Assembly: GCF_030686155.1 (NCBI RefSeq)
Contig: NZ_JAUPEV010000005.1
Coordinates: forward strand, 55,979-119,978
From: Helicobacter_J cappadocius
Lineage (GTDB): Bacteria > Campylobacterota > Campylobacteria > Campylobacterales > Helicobacteraceae
Reading direction: 5' to 3'
Length of the DNA: 64,000 bases
The notes under the pieces are model-generated. The model made no database searches. It saw nothing but the letters and a program-made list of their open reading frames with translations, and had not been told where the DNA came from. Shown in pieces: positions 52,902 to 62,206 of this stretch; positions within the stretch are counted from its first letter, which is position 1, and each line of letters starts with the position of its first letter. Position numbers and translations under genes: made by a program.

Positions 52902-55079
52902 ATGATGAATTTTATAAAAAAATCTTTGTGGCTTTTGCCATTAGGGTTATTTGCTCAAGAAGAAAGTCAAACTTATACTTTAAATAAATCTGTAGTTTCT
53001 GCCTCGGGATTTGCTCAAGAACTCAAAGAAGCTCCTGCTTCTATTTCAGTGGTTACCAAAGAGCAGTTAGAAGATAGACCTTTTAGAGATCTTGCAGAAG
53101 CAATTTCAAATGTTCCGGGTGTGAGTATTGATACCAAAACAGCTCAAACAGGTGGATATGCTATTTCTATCCGCGGTATGCCAACGAGCTACACGCTTAT
53201 TTTAGTAGATGGGAAGAGACAAAATGTTACCACAAGCGTTTTTCCTAATGGCCTAGATGATGGTGTTTTTACTTCTTTTATGCCGCCATTAGCAGCTATA
53301 GAGAGAATTGAAGTCATCAAAGGTCCTATGAGCACCTTGTATGGGAGTGATGCAATTGGTGGAGTGGTAAATATTATTACAAAGAGAAATTTCGATAAGT
53401 GGTCATCTAGCTTCACTGTTGAAACAACGCTTGAAGAAGAAAAATTATTTGGAAATCTATATAGCGGAAGTTTCTATACTTCAGGCCCCATAGATAGTGG
53501 AAAAAAATGGGGACTTGCAATAAGGGGTTCTGAAAAATACCGTGCATTTGTACCATCTTCAGATCTCAATATTGTTCCTGATGGAAAAGGTGGAGATAAA
53601 ACTATTGGTAGAAGTAAGGTAGTGGGACTTACAGAATCTAATATATATAATGTTGGTGGAAGAATTTCTTATTCCCCTAGCGAAGAAAATTATTTTTATA
53701 TTGATTATCAAAACTCCGAACAATGGATAAACAATGTACAAAAAATCTTTAATCCTAGATCTCCTGATAATCTTAGATATTACCAGAATAATGCGATTAT
53801 TGCACATATAGGGAGTTATTCTTTTGGAAAAACTGATACTTCTTTGCAATATATATCTGCAAGCAATCCAGATACACCCATAGGCAATGAATCTCTTCCA
53901 AAAAATGCACCCGCTGATGTAAAAGCACTCGCAGGTAAAAGCAGAGGACTTAGAGGTGATGATGTGATTTTAGATGGCAAATTGGTTTCTCCTTTTGGGA
54001 AAAGATGGTATGCCAACAAGCTTACTGTAGGTTATCGATATTGGTTTACTAGCCTGAGGGATAAAATGGCGTTTGAAAATCCTTTTATGTATCATCATAA
54101 TGCAGCAATATTTGCCGAAGATGAGTGGAGTTTTACAGATTTTTTATTTCTAACATTAGGGATAAGAGAAGATTATAACTCTGCTTTTGGTTTTCACACC
54201 TCTCCTAGAGGTTATCTTGTCTATAATGTTTTTGATTGGCTGACTTTAAAAGGAGGGGTATCTACAGGATATAAGACCCCCACGGTTTCTCAGCTTATAC
54301 ACGGGGTAAATGGCGTTACCGGAGGAGGAACAAGCACTGCTTATGGAAATCCTGACCTTCAGCCTGAAAGCTCGATCAATTATGAACTTTCCATCCTTTC
54401 TGAGACGGATTGGACAGATTTGGGAGTTACAGGATTTTTTACTGATTTTAGGAACAAAATTACAAGCACCAAAGTTTCTACAGGATTGGATTTACCTGCT
54501 AGAATCGGAGGGAATTGCACAGGAACTGAAAGCTGTTCTTATAATATCAATACTGATGCTGCCATCACTTATGGAGCAGAAGTGTTTTTTGCTATCAAGC
54601 CGATCAATATTGTGTATGGAGATGTTAGTTTGAATGTGAATTATACTTTTACAAAATCAAAAATCACCAAAGGAAGTGCTAAGGGAACCCCTTTAACTTT
54701 CACGCCAGAGCATAGCTTAAATGGAGCGATTAATTATAATATTTGGAAACTTGGATTCTATATTCGAGGAGAATTTAAGGGCAAACAATTTAAATATATC
54801 ACTTCTGAAAACATATTATCGCAACTAAGAGCAAAAGATCCAAATTACAACCCTTATTATAAAGATTTTGGTTTATTGCATATAGGAGGTCATTATAATA
54901 TTACCAACTCTATACGTTTGCACGCAGGAATTTATAATCTTCTCAACCATAATTTTGTAGATTTTGAAAAACAATTTGTAGCTGGTAGGGGAGGAAAAAT
55001 ATCAGAATCCTATGAAAACAATTATCAATTCATCAGAGAGGGAAGAAGATATTTTATCAGCTTGAATATGGATTTTTAG
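52902..55079 (+). CDS. TonB-dependent outer-membrane receptor
   Basis: 725 aa. Signal peptide to about residue 16 (LGLFAQ). The TonB-box region and plug domain run about 20-150, with VVSASGFAQELKEAPASISVV, PGVSIDTK, GMPTSYTLILVDGKRQN and MSTLYGSDAIGGVVNIITKR. A 22-strand barrel follows and ends in RRYFISLNMDF with terminal Phe. A Cys pair (GGNCTGTESCSYN) sits in an extracellular loop. It likely takes up a ferric siderophore or heme; the substrate is not evident. Fur control is suggested by the site upstream. Confidence 0.9.
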   Translation: MMNFIKKSLWLLPLGLFAQEESQTYTLNKSVVSASGFAQELKEAPASISVVTKEQLEDRPFRDLAEAISNVPGVSIDTKTAQTGGYAISIRGMPTSYTLILVDGKRQNVTTSVFPNGLDDGVFTSFMPPLAAIERIEVIKGPMSTLYGSDAIGGVVNIITKRNFDKWSSSFTVETTLEEEKLFGNLYSGSFYTSGPIDSGKKWGLAIRGSEKYRAFVPSSDLNIVPDGKGGDKTIGRSKVVGLTESNIYNVGGRISYSPSEENYFYIDYQNSEQWINNVQKIFNPRSPDNLRYYQNNAIIAHIGSYSFGKTDTSLQYISASNPDTPIGNESLPKNAPADVKALAGKSRGLRGDDVILDGKLVSPFGKRWYANKLTVGYRYWFTSLRDKMAFENPFMYHHNAAIFAEDEWSFTDFLFLTLGIREDYNSAFGFHTSPRGYLVYNVFDWLTLKGGVSTGYKTPTVSQLIHGVNGVTGGGTSTAYGNPDLQPESSINYELSILSETDWTDLGVTGFFTDFRNKITSTKVSTGLDLPARIGGNCTGTESCSYNINTDAAITYGAEVFFAIKPINIVYGDVSLNVNYTFTKSKITKGSAKGTPLTFTPEHSLNGAINYNIWKLGFYIRGEFKGKQFKYITSENILSQLRAKDPNYNPYYKDFGLLHIGGHYNITNSIRLHAGIYNLLNHNFVDFEKQFVAGRGGKISESYENNYQFIREGRRYFISLNMDF

Positions 55080-55098
55080 ATGTTTGGTTTATTAGAAT

Positions 55099-57129
55099 TT
55101 AAGATTTATTTTTAGATTCTATCATTCCCGCTTCATATAGAAAGATAGAGGGCTCATAATCAATATTTTTTATGGCATCTTTTTTTGCGTAAGAGAGAAA
55201 TAGATTTTCTTTTGCTCTTGTGGTGGCAACATAAAAAAGTCTCCTCTCTTCTTCAATGCTTCCACCTTTTGACATCAGTTTGCGATTAGGAAATCTTCCA
55301 TCCATCAAGTCAATTATATATACATCTCTGAATTCAAGTCCCTTACTAGCGTGTATGCTAAGTAAATTCACACCACTCCCCTCACTAGCTTCTCCTGACC
55401 CTAGTATCATCGCGTTCAAAAAACGTCCAATGTCTTCATAATGCTTGGCTAGATCGGCAAGTAAAATCAACTTACGCATGATTTTTTCCATTGCTTCCCT
55501 TCTTCTATTTTCATCAAAGCTTCCATCTTTGTTTTTGCTTCTATCTTTGCATAAAATCTCGGCAATAGATTTAAAAAAATCAGAATCAGCAATATTTTTA
55601 ATCAAAGAGTAAGGAGAGGTGATTTTATGTGTTTGGACATAGAGAGCAAAAAATTTACCCAAAAATACAGCCCCATCTTTTGTAAGTTTCGGATGCGAGA
55701 GGAGCGGATGAGAGGCAAAATCTTGTGGAAGAAAATCATCAAAACGGGCACTTGATTGCAGTGCAAAAAAATCATCAAATAATCCTAGTTGAGTATTTTT
55801 TACTCTCAAGGCATAAGGTTTAATCGATTTATTAGGTAATAGAAGTCCTTTTTTTGCATTTCCTTCGCCTAGATTGTTTAAAGCATCATAGATGTCTTTT
55901 GCGATAGAATTACCAATACCGCTTCCATAGCTAAGTGTATGGATGTGTGCCATCATATCTTTTGGATTATATAGTAAGGAGCAAATATCAAGAGCAAGAG
56001 AGATTTCTTTGGTATCAAAAAAACTAATTCCTCCTTTGCGTTTCGAAGGGATTCCCATCTCTCGCAATGAAGCTTCGCAACCATCCGCACTAGAGTTGTT
56101 TCTAAAAATAATAGCAATGTCTTCAAAATTATAATTACTTGTAGCGATTCTTTTTGCAATACCTTGATATTGTAAAAAAAGCTCATCAAAACTTAAGAGT
56201 TTTGGCAGAGAGTAGTTTCCAGTTTTGACCACTTCAAGGCTTTTTTCATAAATGCGTTCATTTTTTTGGATAACTCGGTTTGCAAGATCAAGTATATAAT
56301 GAGATGATCGGTAGTTTTTTTTGAGCGTAAAGACCTTTGCATTTGGATATTTTTGTGTAAAATTGCTGATAATGCTGATATCTGCACCATTGAAGGCATA
56401 GATACTTTGATCGTAATCCCCTACGCAAAATAGACTTTTTGCATTAATAGCATTAATGAGTGAATCTTGAAGAGGATTTGTATCTTGGTATTCATCACAG
56501 AGTATTTCAGCATAAGGACTAGGTATTTTTTCCATCTCTTCTTTGTACATTATAAGTAAATCATTATAATCTGCATAGCCGTATTCTTTTTTGAGATTTG
56601 CAAATTCATCAAAAATATCTTCATAGATAGGTAGATAGATACTCTGATCAGGAGATTTTTCACCCAGCCATTCTTGAAAAGTCTGCTTTTTTTGCGAGTT
56701 TAGATATAAAGAATGGATGTCATAGAGGTATTGTGGTGAATATGGATTTGTACTGCTTCTATCTGTATAAATACGACGTTCAGCGATACTTTTAAAAAGC
56801 GTTTTTAATTCCCTTGGCTGTTTTAGAGAGATTTTGAAATGTTCTTTTAGGTAGCGATATGCTACTGCGTGAAATGTGCCTGATTCTATTTGTTTTGCTG
56901 TTTTTTCACCAAACATTTTGGAAACTCGCTCAATCATTTCGTTACTTGCTTTGTTGGTAAAAGTGAGCAGAAGAATTTCTTTTGGAGAGATGCCATTATT
57001 TAACAAATGGGCAATTCTACCTACAATAGTAGATGTTTTTCCTGTTCCAGCAGAAGCGATGATGAGATTATAACCGCTAGGAGCGGTTGCGGCAGAGTTT
57101 TGCTCAGCATTTAGATTGAGATCTTTCAT
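55099..57129 (-). CDS. UvrD/PcrA/Rep-type DNA helicase
   Basis: 676 aa SF1A helicase. Motif I ASAGTGKTSTIVGR (about 26-39), Ia LLTFTNKASNEMIERV, II CDEYQDTNPLQ (about 211-221), III VGDYDQSIYAFNGAD, IV LKKNYRSS, V LLSIHASKGLEFRDVYI (about 582-598) and VI EERRLFYVATTRAKE. It unwinds DNA in repair, mismatch correction and replication restart. H. pylori has HP1478 (uvrD) and HP0911 (rep); assignment to one is not made here. It is convergent with the receptor gene, 19 bases apart. Confidence 0.92.
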   Translation of the reverse strand: MKDLNLNAEQNSAATAPSGYNLIIASAGTGKTSTIVGRIAHLLNNGISPKEILLLTFTNKASNEMIERVSKMFGEKTAKQIESGTFHAVAYRYLKEHFKISLKQPRELKTLFKSIAERRIYTDRSSTNPYSPQYLYDIHSLYLNSQKKQTFQEWLGEKSPDQSIYLPIYEDIFDEFANLKKEYGYADYNDLLIMYKEEMEKIPSPYAEILCDEYQDTNPLQDSLINAINAKSLFCVGDYDQSIYAFNGADISIISNFTQKYPNAKVFTLKKNYRSSHYILDLANRVIQKNERIYEKSLEVVKTGNYSLPKLLSFDELFLQYQGIAKRIATSNYNFEDIAIIFRNNSSADGCEASLREMGIPSKRKGGISFFDTKEISLALDICSLLYNPKDMMAHIHTLSYGSGIGNSIAKDIYDALNNLGEGNAKKGLLLPNKSIKPYALRVKNTQLGLFDDFFALQSSARFDDFLPQDFASHPLLSHPKLTKDGAVFLGKFFALYVQTHKITSPYSLIKNIADSDFFKSIAEILCKDRSKNKDGSFDENRRREAMEKIMRKLILLADLAKHYEDIGRFLNAMILGSGEASEGSGVNLLSIHASKGLEFRDVYIIDLMDGRFPNRKLMSKGGSIEEERRLFYVATTRAKENLFLSYAKKDAIKNIDYEPSIFLYEAGMIESKNKS

Positions 57130-57311
57130 ATATAAATACTCAAGTATAAGGATTTAGATTTTGTTGATATTAAATACAAGACTTAAAACTTCCTTGAAGA
57201 GCAATATTTTTTTGAGGGGTGCGAATCCCTTTTGAATAAAATTATATTTGAAAATTTTTGAGTTCTTGCTTTATGGGTGTGAATTTATAAATTAGAATTG
57301 ATTGTATTGTT

Positions 57312-57512
57312 TTAATGACAGATTTGATTATCTCTGTTTTTTTCTTCTAGGAGTTGTTTGGATTTAGATTTTAATTCAAATTTAAATTTATCTGGGCAAC
57401 AAGAAGAAATACTTTGAATATATTTTTTACATTCAAGTGCGCTTTGTTTATTGGCTTTTGTTTTATAGGGGCTAACATCTAAGCAACCTTCTTGAAAGAA
57501 ATAAAACCTCTA
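57312..57512 (-). pseudogene. Cysteine-containing orphan 3' coding fragment
   Basis: In the 473-base gap 57130-57602 a minus-strand frame of 65 codons has no start codon. It reads FFQEGCLDVSPYKTKANK, SALECKKYIQSISSCCPDKF and a Lys/Ser-rich end. The composition and Cys spacing (C..C....CC) look like a real small secreted or Cys-patterned protein whose 5' half is missing. It could have been cut by arrival of the neighbouring R-M genes. Not recognised. The remainder of the gap holds the promoter of the next gene. Confidence 0.35.
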
Positions 57513-57537
57513 TTTTAGCATAATAGATTTTTTAGGA

Positions 57538-57567
57538 TTGCTGTATTCTCTGGTATACTGGTATAAT
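57538..57567 (+). promoter_or_regulatory. Promoter of the T10 methyltransferase gene
   Basis: TTGCTG (57538-57543) and TATAAT (57562-57567) with an 18-base spacer and an extended -10 TG one base before the box. It lies 36 bases before the ATG. Confidence 0.55.
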
Positions 57568-57602
57568 GGTAGAGAAGATATTTTGAAAATTACTGGGGAT
57601 AT

Positions 57603-58641
57603 ATGAGATATATCGGATCAAAGATTTTATTGCTAGGAGAGATTGAAAAAATCATAAAAAATAAAAATCTAAATATAAAATCATTTTGTGATATATTTTC
57701 AGGAACTTCTATTGTAAGCAGATATTTTAAAAAAGATTTTGAAATCACTTCAAATGATTTGTTGTATTTCTCTTTTGTGTTACAAAAAGCGACCATTGAA
57801 AATGATAGTCAGCCTAATTTTGAAAAGATCAATTTTTTTTTTAGACAATGAGTTGTTTGATTATTTACATAATGCGAGTATTCGGCCAAGTGAGTTGATG
57901 CAAGAGCCATTTATTTATAAAAACTATTCTCCAAATAAATATTCTCAGAGGCAATATTTTAGTAATGAGAATGCTCTAAGGATTGATTTTATCAGACAAA
58001 AAATTGAAGAATGGAAAAATAAAGATTTTTTAAATACGAGTGAATACTTTTATTTATTAGCCTCACTTTTAGAATCTATCCCATTTATTTCAAATATAGC
58101 TGGAACCTATGGAGCATATTTGAAGCACTGGGATAGAAGAGCTTTAAAAAAAATACAATTATCAGAGTTAAGAATTATTGAAAATAAAAAAAATAATCGA
58201 TGTTTTAATAAGAATTCTAATGAATTAATCAGAGAAATATCAGGCGATATGCTTTATATAGATCCACCATATAACTCTAGGCAATATGCCCCCAACTACC
58301 ATATTTTAGAAACAATTGCAAAATATGACAATCCTCTCATATACGGTAAATCAGGAATGAGACCTTATGGAGATAAAAAATCAAACTACTGCATCAAAGA
58401 TAAAGCAGCAAACACACTCATTGATTTGATAGAAAATGCAAACTTTAAACATATACTTTTAAGTTATAGCACTGAGGGAATCATAAGTGTTTCTGAAATA
58501 GAAGATATTTTAAAAAAATATGCTAGAGATGGTAGCTATGAGTTAGTAAAGATTCCTTATAGAAGATACAAACATACCCCAAAAGATATTGAACATAATT
58601 TGTATGAATTGCTATTTTATATACACAAGATGAAGAAATAA
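57603..58641 (+). pseudogene. D12-class adenine methyltransferase, frameshifted at a T10 run
   Basis: The first frame (MRYIGSKILLLGEIE, DIFSGTSIVSRYFKK) ends at 57851. The second continues as LDNELFDYLHNASIRP and carries YIDPPYNSRQYAPNYH (motif IV). The join is a run of ten T at 57831-57842; nine T would give one 345-aa protein. It is a paralogue of the intact enzyme at 24060-25115 (same order of motifs, YIG(A/S)K start, DPPYN(A/S)R(E/Q)Y). ON/OFF switching by slippage is plausible. As read, the AdoMet and catalytic motifs are separated. Confidence 0.75.
57831..57842. repeat. T10 tract in the D12 methyltransferase gene
   Basis: Ten T residues, with AA before and AG after (the ten T are 57833-57842). 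It lies at codon 77-80, early enough for slippage to abolish the enzyme. Loss of one T restores the frame. Confidence 0.75.
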
Positions 58642-59243
58642 AAAAAGAAATTAAAAAAACTATAGATTATGTTATTGACAATACTAAAAATTTAGATCAA
58701 AATCTAATTGAAAAGATTGTAGAACAGTCATTTAGCGGACAGAAGTACTGCAAGGAGTTTGAAGATTCTGTTTTTGATCTATATAATAAAGTGATAGGAT
58801 TTGAAGGTATAAAGCTTGGTGGGGTCGGGAACACAGAGCCAGATAGTTTGTTTTGGTATAGAGCATCCAATGATGATGATAGCTATGGATTAATAGTTGA
58901 TGCAAAAGCGTATTCAAAAGGTTTTAGAATAAATACCAATTCGTCAAGACAGATGAATGATTACATCTATAAATTTGTTAATAAACTGCAAGATGAATAC
59001 AAAATAAATCGGAGTCATTATCATTGGGTGAGTAGTAAGTATATTGGAAATGGAGATATTGAGGATTTTGCAGAAAATGTAAAAAATATGTATTTCTTTG
59101 AAAGTAGAGGTTCTATAGTTTCTATTTCAAATGCCTTATTGATTGCAGATAGAATTCAGACTCACAGAGATTTTAAAAAACTAGAATCCTTGATGGCCAT
59201 TCAAAGAGAAATATTGCAAAAAGATATAGAAATGTTATTTTGA
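58608..59243 (+). CDS. FokI-like nuclease domain without a normal start codon
   Basis: About 211 codons open after a stop at 58605. The region from KYCKEFEDSVFDLYNKVIGF onward matches the FokI cleavage domain: KLGG, then PD (in NTEPDSLFW) and LIVDAKAYSKGF, corresponding to FokI Asp450, Asp467 and Lys469. No ATG is available; GTG at 58791 would delete part of the fold. The frame overlaps the end of the D12 methyltransferase by 34 bases in another frame. Either a truncated type IIS endonuclease that lost its DNA-recognition part, or the C-terminus of a methylase-nuclease fusion broken by one indel. M.FokI is a D12-class enzyme, so the pairing makes sense. Confidence 0.65.
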   Translation: MAILYTQDEEIKKEIKKTIDYVIDNTKNLDQNLIEKIVEQSFSGQKYCKEFEDSVFDLYNKVIGFEGIKLGGVGNTEPDSLFWYRASNDDDSYGLIVDAKAYSKGFRINTNSSRQMNDYIYKFVNKLQDEYKINRSHYHWVSSKYIGNGDIEDFAENVKNMYFFESRGSIVSISNALLIADRIQTHRDFKKLESLMAIQREILQKDIEMLF

Positions 59244-59248
59244 ATATA

Positions 59249-60340
59249 TTAAGAATCAAAGACATATCTAAAATTTTGTATTTGTTTTTGCATTGAATAT
59301 TCACTTAAGATTAGATTTTTATTATGCAATGCTTCATCAATAGAGAGTTTGTTTAGATTGAATTCTTTGATATCAAATATTCTAAAGCCTTTTTGCTTTA
59401 GAAACTCATAATGTGTATAGCCTTCTTTGAGATAGATTTTTTTGCCCAAAAACAATAATACAAAAATATTTCCCATTGCCTGTTGTCTGTTTGTGGCAAA
59501 AATCGCTATATCTGTGGATTTGAGGATTTTATTGTATTCTTCAAGAGGTATAAAATCTTCGAGGATATGAGCTGAATCCCCAAATTTCTCACAAGCAAAT
59601 TTTTTGATTTCTACGCAATAGTCTTCTTCTCCATATGATAGAGGTAAAATAATATTGATTTTATCCTTGTATGGATAGAGCAACTCCAAGACTTCTTTGT
59701 GATGATTGCTAGAAGTAGCTGAATTTCCAACTTGAATAATTGTTTTGTCCTTAGGCAATGTTTTAGCATTCCATAAAGCTTCGTATTTTTCATAGAATTG
59801 CATATAAAACATCTCTCCTACACATTTTGCACGTGTTTTGTAGTATTTTTGAGCGAGTTTATAATCCCCATAAACAACAGGGGTAATTGATCCAAATCTT
59901 TTAATAATAAATCTTCTTAGAAATTCTTTTTTGGAGTATTTTTTGTTAGTTTGATATTCGTATAGATCTCCGCCCCAAATGAGCCAATGGCATTGTTTGA
60001 GTTTGTGAAAAAAAAGAGCCAATATGATGTTAGCATATATTACCCAAAGCCCGTGTAAATATATTTTTTTGGCGTGATAGATGTATTTTGCTAATAAGGA
60101 GTATTTTTTGAATCTACCTTGAATATTTGTATTTAAGATAATAATATTTTTGTTCAAGAGTTCTATTTCAGGTATTGCGAATTTTTTTAAGTTTTCATCG
60201 GAGGCAAAGATTATAAATATGTGCGAAGAAAAATCTAAATACTCTTTAGCGTGAGCTAGAAATGTAGGAATGAATTTTTCTAGTACAAGTATATGAATTC
60301 TTGAGGCTTGGATTTCCTTTTTTGTATGAATTTTTTGCAT
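59249..60340 (-). CDS. GT56-like glycosyltransferase (Fuc4NAc transferase type)
   Basis: 363 aa. HLLWVIYANIILALFF-like core, LIWGGDLYEYQ (about 120-130), a GNSATSSNHHKEVLELL block (about 207-223), ILPLSYGEEDYC and the nucleotide-binding region IAIFATNRQQAMGNIFVLLFLGKKIYL belong to TDP-N-acetylfucosamine:lipid II transferases (WecF family). It would add a sugar to a lipid-linked intermediate on the cytoplasmic face. It is separated by 185 bases from the GNAT gene, and belongs to the glycan cluster by content. Confidence 0.78.
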   Translation of the reverse strand: MQKIHTKKEIQASRIHILVLEKFIPTFLAHAKEYLDFSSHIFIIFASDENLKKFAIPEIELLNKNIIILNTNIQGRFKKYSLLAKYIYHAKKIYLHGLWVIYANIILALFFHKLKQCHWLIWGGDLYEYQTNKKYSKKEFLRRFIIKRFGSITPVVYGDYKLAQKYYKTRAKCVGEMFYMQFYEKYEALWNAKTLPKDKTIIQVGNSATSSNHHKEVLELLYPYKDKINIILPLSYGEEDYCVEIKKFACEKFGDSAHILEDFIPLEEYNKILKSTDIAIFATNRQQAMGNIFVLLFLGKKIYLKEGYTHYEFLKQKGFRIFDIKEFNLNKLSIDEALHNKNLILSEYSMQKQIQNFRYVFDS

Positions 60341-60525
60341 TTTTTAGTGATTTAAAACATTAGAAGAAATAATATTTTGCATACATATTGTTTGATGGAT
60401 TTTTTCCATTTATAATCTTTCTTTCTAGTTTGATTGGATAATTCAATTCTAGCATAATTTCAGTTAGATATTTATTGTGCTATTTTAGAACTCAAGAGCT
60501 TGGAGTTTTATTTTTATAATCATGA

Positions 60526-61308
60526 CTAGTTATTTTTGATAAAAGCATAGTTAAAAATATTACTAGATTGATAGCCATAACGCAAATGCATATTTTTAAC
60601 CCGAATATTTTTTGTAATATCCACCCATAAATAGATATGGTTGATTTGAAGAGTTTTCATTTTTTCATAATATTCTTCTATTAGTTTGATAACCTCAAAT
60701 GAACTCGCATCAATATTTTTTAGATAGTTAAAATGACTCGTTTTTCCCTTTAGCGTAAAAATACAATAAGCTGAAATTTCTTGATTTTTTCTTTTGATTA
60801 AGACTTGTTTGTTTTGAATATAAAAAAGCAGAGTATCCTTGCTAGGAAGATGGTCAAAGCAGCTATCAAAACTCTCGCATAGATTTTTATATAAAAAATC
60901 CAATTCATCTTCATTGCAGCATTGTATGCTTTGTGATAAATTTTGATCTTTGAGTTTGGATTTTAGGTTTTTGGTATAAAGCGTCATTTTTTCATATATC
61001 CCATCTATGGTAAAGTATTTTGTTAGGATATTTTTTAGCACAGGAGATATATCACCTTTTTGAATGATTTCCAAATAGATTTTTTCTGCAGGTAGCTCGG
61101 CTATGAGTTTTTCTAAATCGTCTAAATCTATAGAAGTAAAATACAAAAAAGTGAAATCTGAATTTTTTGTTAGAAATATAAGACTTTTTTGAGTAATCTT
61201 TCCATAAAAATACTCTGTTTGAAGGCTAAAATAATTTGTATAGCAAATGGTATTGCTTAGTAAAATTTGATGGTGTTTGTTGATGATTTCAGGGGCTAGA
61301 AATTTCAT
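60526..61308 (-). CDS. GNAT-type acyltransferase of the glycan cluster (copy 2)
   Basis: About 260 aa. I use the ATG at 61308 (MKFLAPEIINKHHQ) with AGAGG five bases upstream; a GTG two codons earlier is less likely. The C-terminal third (about 170-260) has a GNAT-like pattern, ISAYCIFTLKGKTSHFNYL then HIYLWVDITKNIRVKNMHLRYGYQS. A paralogue is at 62207-63010, with shared DHLPS.DTLLFYI- and HIYLW-type blocks. Probably modifies an amino-sugar or amino-acyl group. The upstream formyltransferase can be coupled to it by the G tract. Confidence 0.65.
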   Translation of the reverse strand: MKFLAPEIINKHHQILLSNTICYTNYFSLQTEYFYGKITQKSLIFLTKNSDFTFLYFTSIDLDDLEKLIAELPAEKIYLEIIQKGDISPVLKNILTKYFTIDGIYEKMTLYTKNLKSKLKDQNLSQSIQCCNEDELDFLYKNLCESFDSCFDHLPSKDTLLFYIQNKQVLIKRKNQEISAYCIFTLKGKTSHFNYLKNIDASSFEVIKLIEEYYEKMKTLQINHIYLWVDITKNIRVKNMHLRYGYQSSNIFNYAFIKNN

Positions 61309-61356
61309 GCACACCTCTTATTTTCAAAAAGTTCTAAGAGGTTGTTATGATATTTT

Positions 61357-62178
61357 TCATATACCCCCCCCCCCATTTGATTTTAAGAGCATTGAAATGT
61401 TATTTTTATATAACACTAAGGAATTTTCCATAAAGGGTGTTTTTGCAAACCCATAAGATTCTATAATGTACTCATTTTCAGATATTAAAATTTTGGGCTT
61501 GGGTATCACACCTCCTGCATCCATACTTCGCAAAAATGCACTGATTTTGTCTTCATTCCAACTTATATCCAAAAATCCTTTATTGGGGAGATCTTTGGCT
61601 TTGTTGATGGGGGCATAGGAGGGAGGCATTTTTGTGAGTTTTAAATCATCTTGCAAGAGGCTATCTTTAAATCCCAAAAAAGAACTGATGCCTAACTGAA
61701 TGAGAATCTTGATTAATTCTATAGCTTTTATATTGGGAGTTAGCTCAAATTGGCTTTGAGAAATGATTTCACCACTATCTAATTGGCTATTTACCATATG
61801 CCAAGTGATGCCTGAAATTTTATCTTGATTGTAAATACTCCAAATAGGTGCATTCACTCCTTTATACAGTGGAAGAAGTGCATTGTGAAAATTGATAATT
61901 TTTATTTGAGGTTTCTCAATGATTTCTCTTGGAAATATGTAGTGGTTGTTTGCACTGATGATAAGAGTTTTTTCATTGAAATTGTCTAAAAATTTCGTGA
62001 TTAGATCATTCTGATTAAAATGATAATAAGGAATATGATTTTTTTTGCAGAAAATCTCTAACATGCTTAAAAAATGAGGTTTATATGAGATGGCAATAGG
62101 GCAGTATGCAGAGAGGATTTTGGTTATTTCTAAGGCTATAGTGCCATTACCGATGATGATTATTTTTTCAAAAATCAT
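61357..62178 (-). CDS. Formyltransferase-like enzyme with a G11 tract at its 3' end
   Basis: About 273 aa from ATG 62178. A short N-terminal Rossmann segment (IIIIGNGTIALEI) is followed by the formyltransferase core INFHNALLPLYKGVNAPIW (about 92-110; Asn and His of the active site) and HMVNSQLDSGEII with the catalytic Asp (about 127-139). It probably transfers a formyl group from 10-formyl-THF to a 4-amino sugar. The current frame ends SNGGGGI at the G11 tract. A tract of 10 would extend it by VYEKYHNNLLELFENKRC to a stop overlapping the next start. Confidence 0.75.
   Translation of the reverse strand: MIFEKIIIIGNGTIALEITKILSAYCPIAISYKPHFLSMLEIFCKKNHIPYYHFNQNDLITKFLDNFNEKTLIISANNHYIFPREIIEKPQIKIINFHNALLPLYKGVNAPIWSIYNQDKISGITWHMVNSQLDSGEIISQSQFELTPNIKAIELIKILIQLGISSFLGFKDSLLQDDLKLTKMPPSYAPINKAKDLPNKGFLDISWNEDKISAFLRSMDAGGVIPKPKILISENEYIIESYGFAKTPFMENSLVLYKNNISMLLKSNGGGGI
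61364..61374. repeat. C11 (G11 on minus) tract at the 3' end of the formyltransferase gene
   Basis: Eleven C on the plus strand. Current frame: GGG GGG GGG GGT ATA TGA. With 10, the frame reads on for 19 further codons to the TGA at 61305-61307 that overlaps ATG 61308. Confidence 0.9.
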
Positions 62179-62206
62179 CAAGCAGATCTCAAGAAGAAAT
62201 CAGGGC

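Noticed and set aside
60488..60512. Hairpin AACTCAAG..CTTGGAGTT followed by T residues
   Set aside because: The T-run is on the plus strand, whereas both flanking genes are on the minus strand; the stem also has a bulge.
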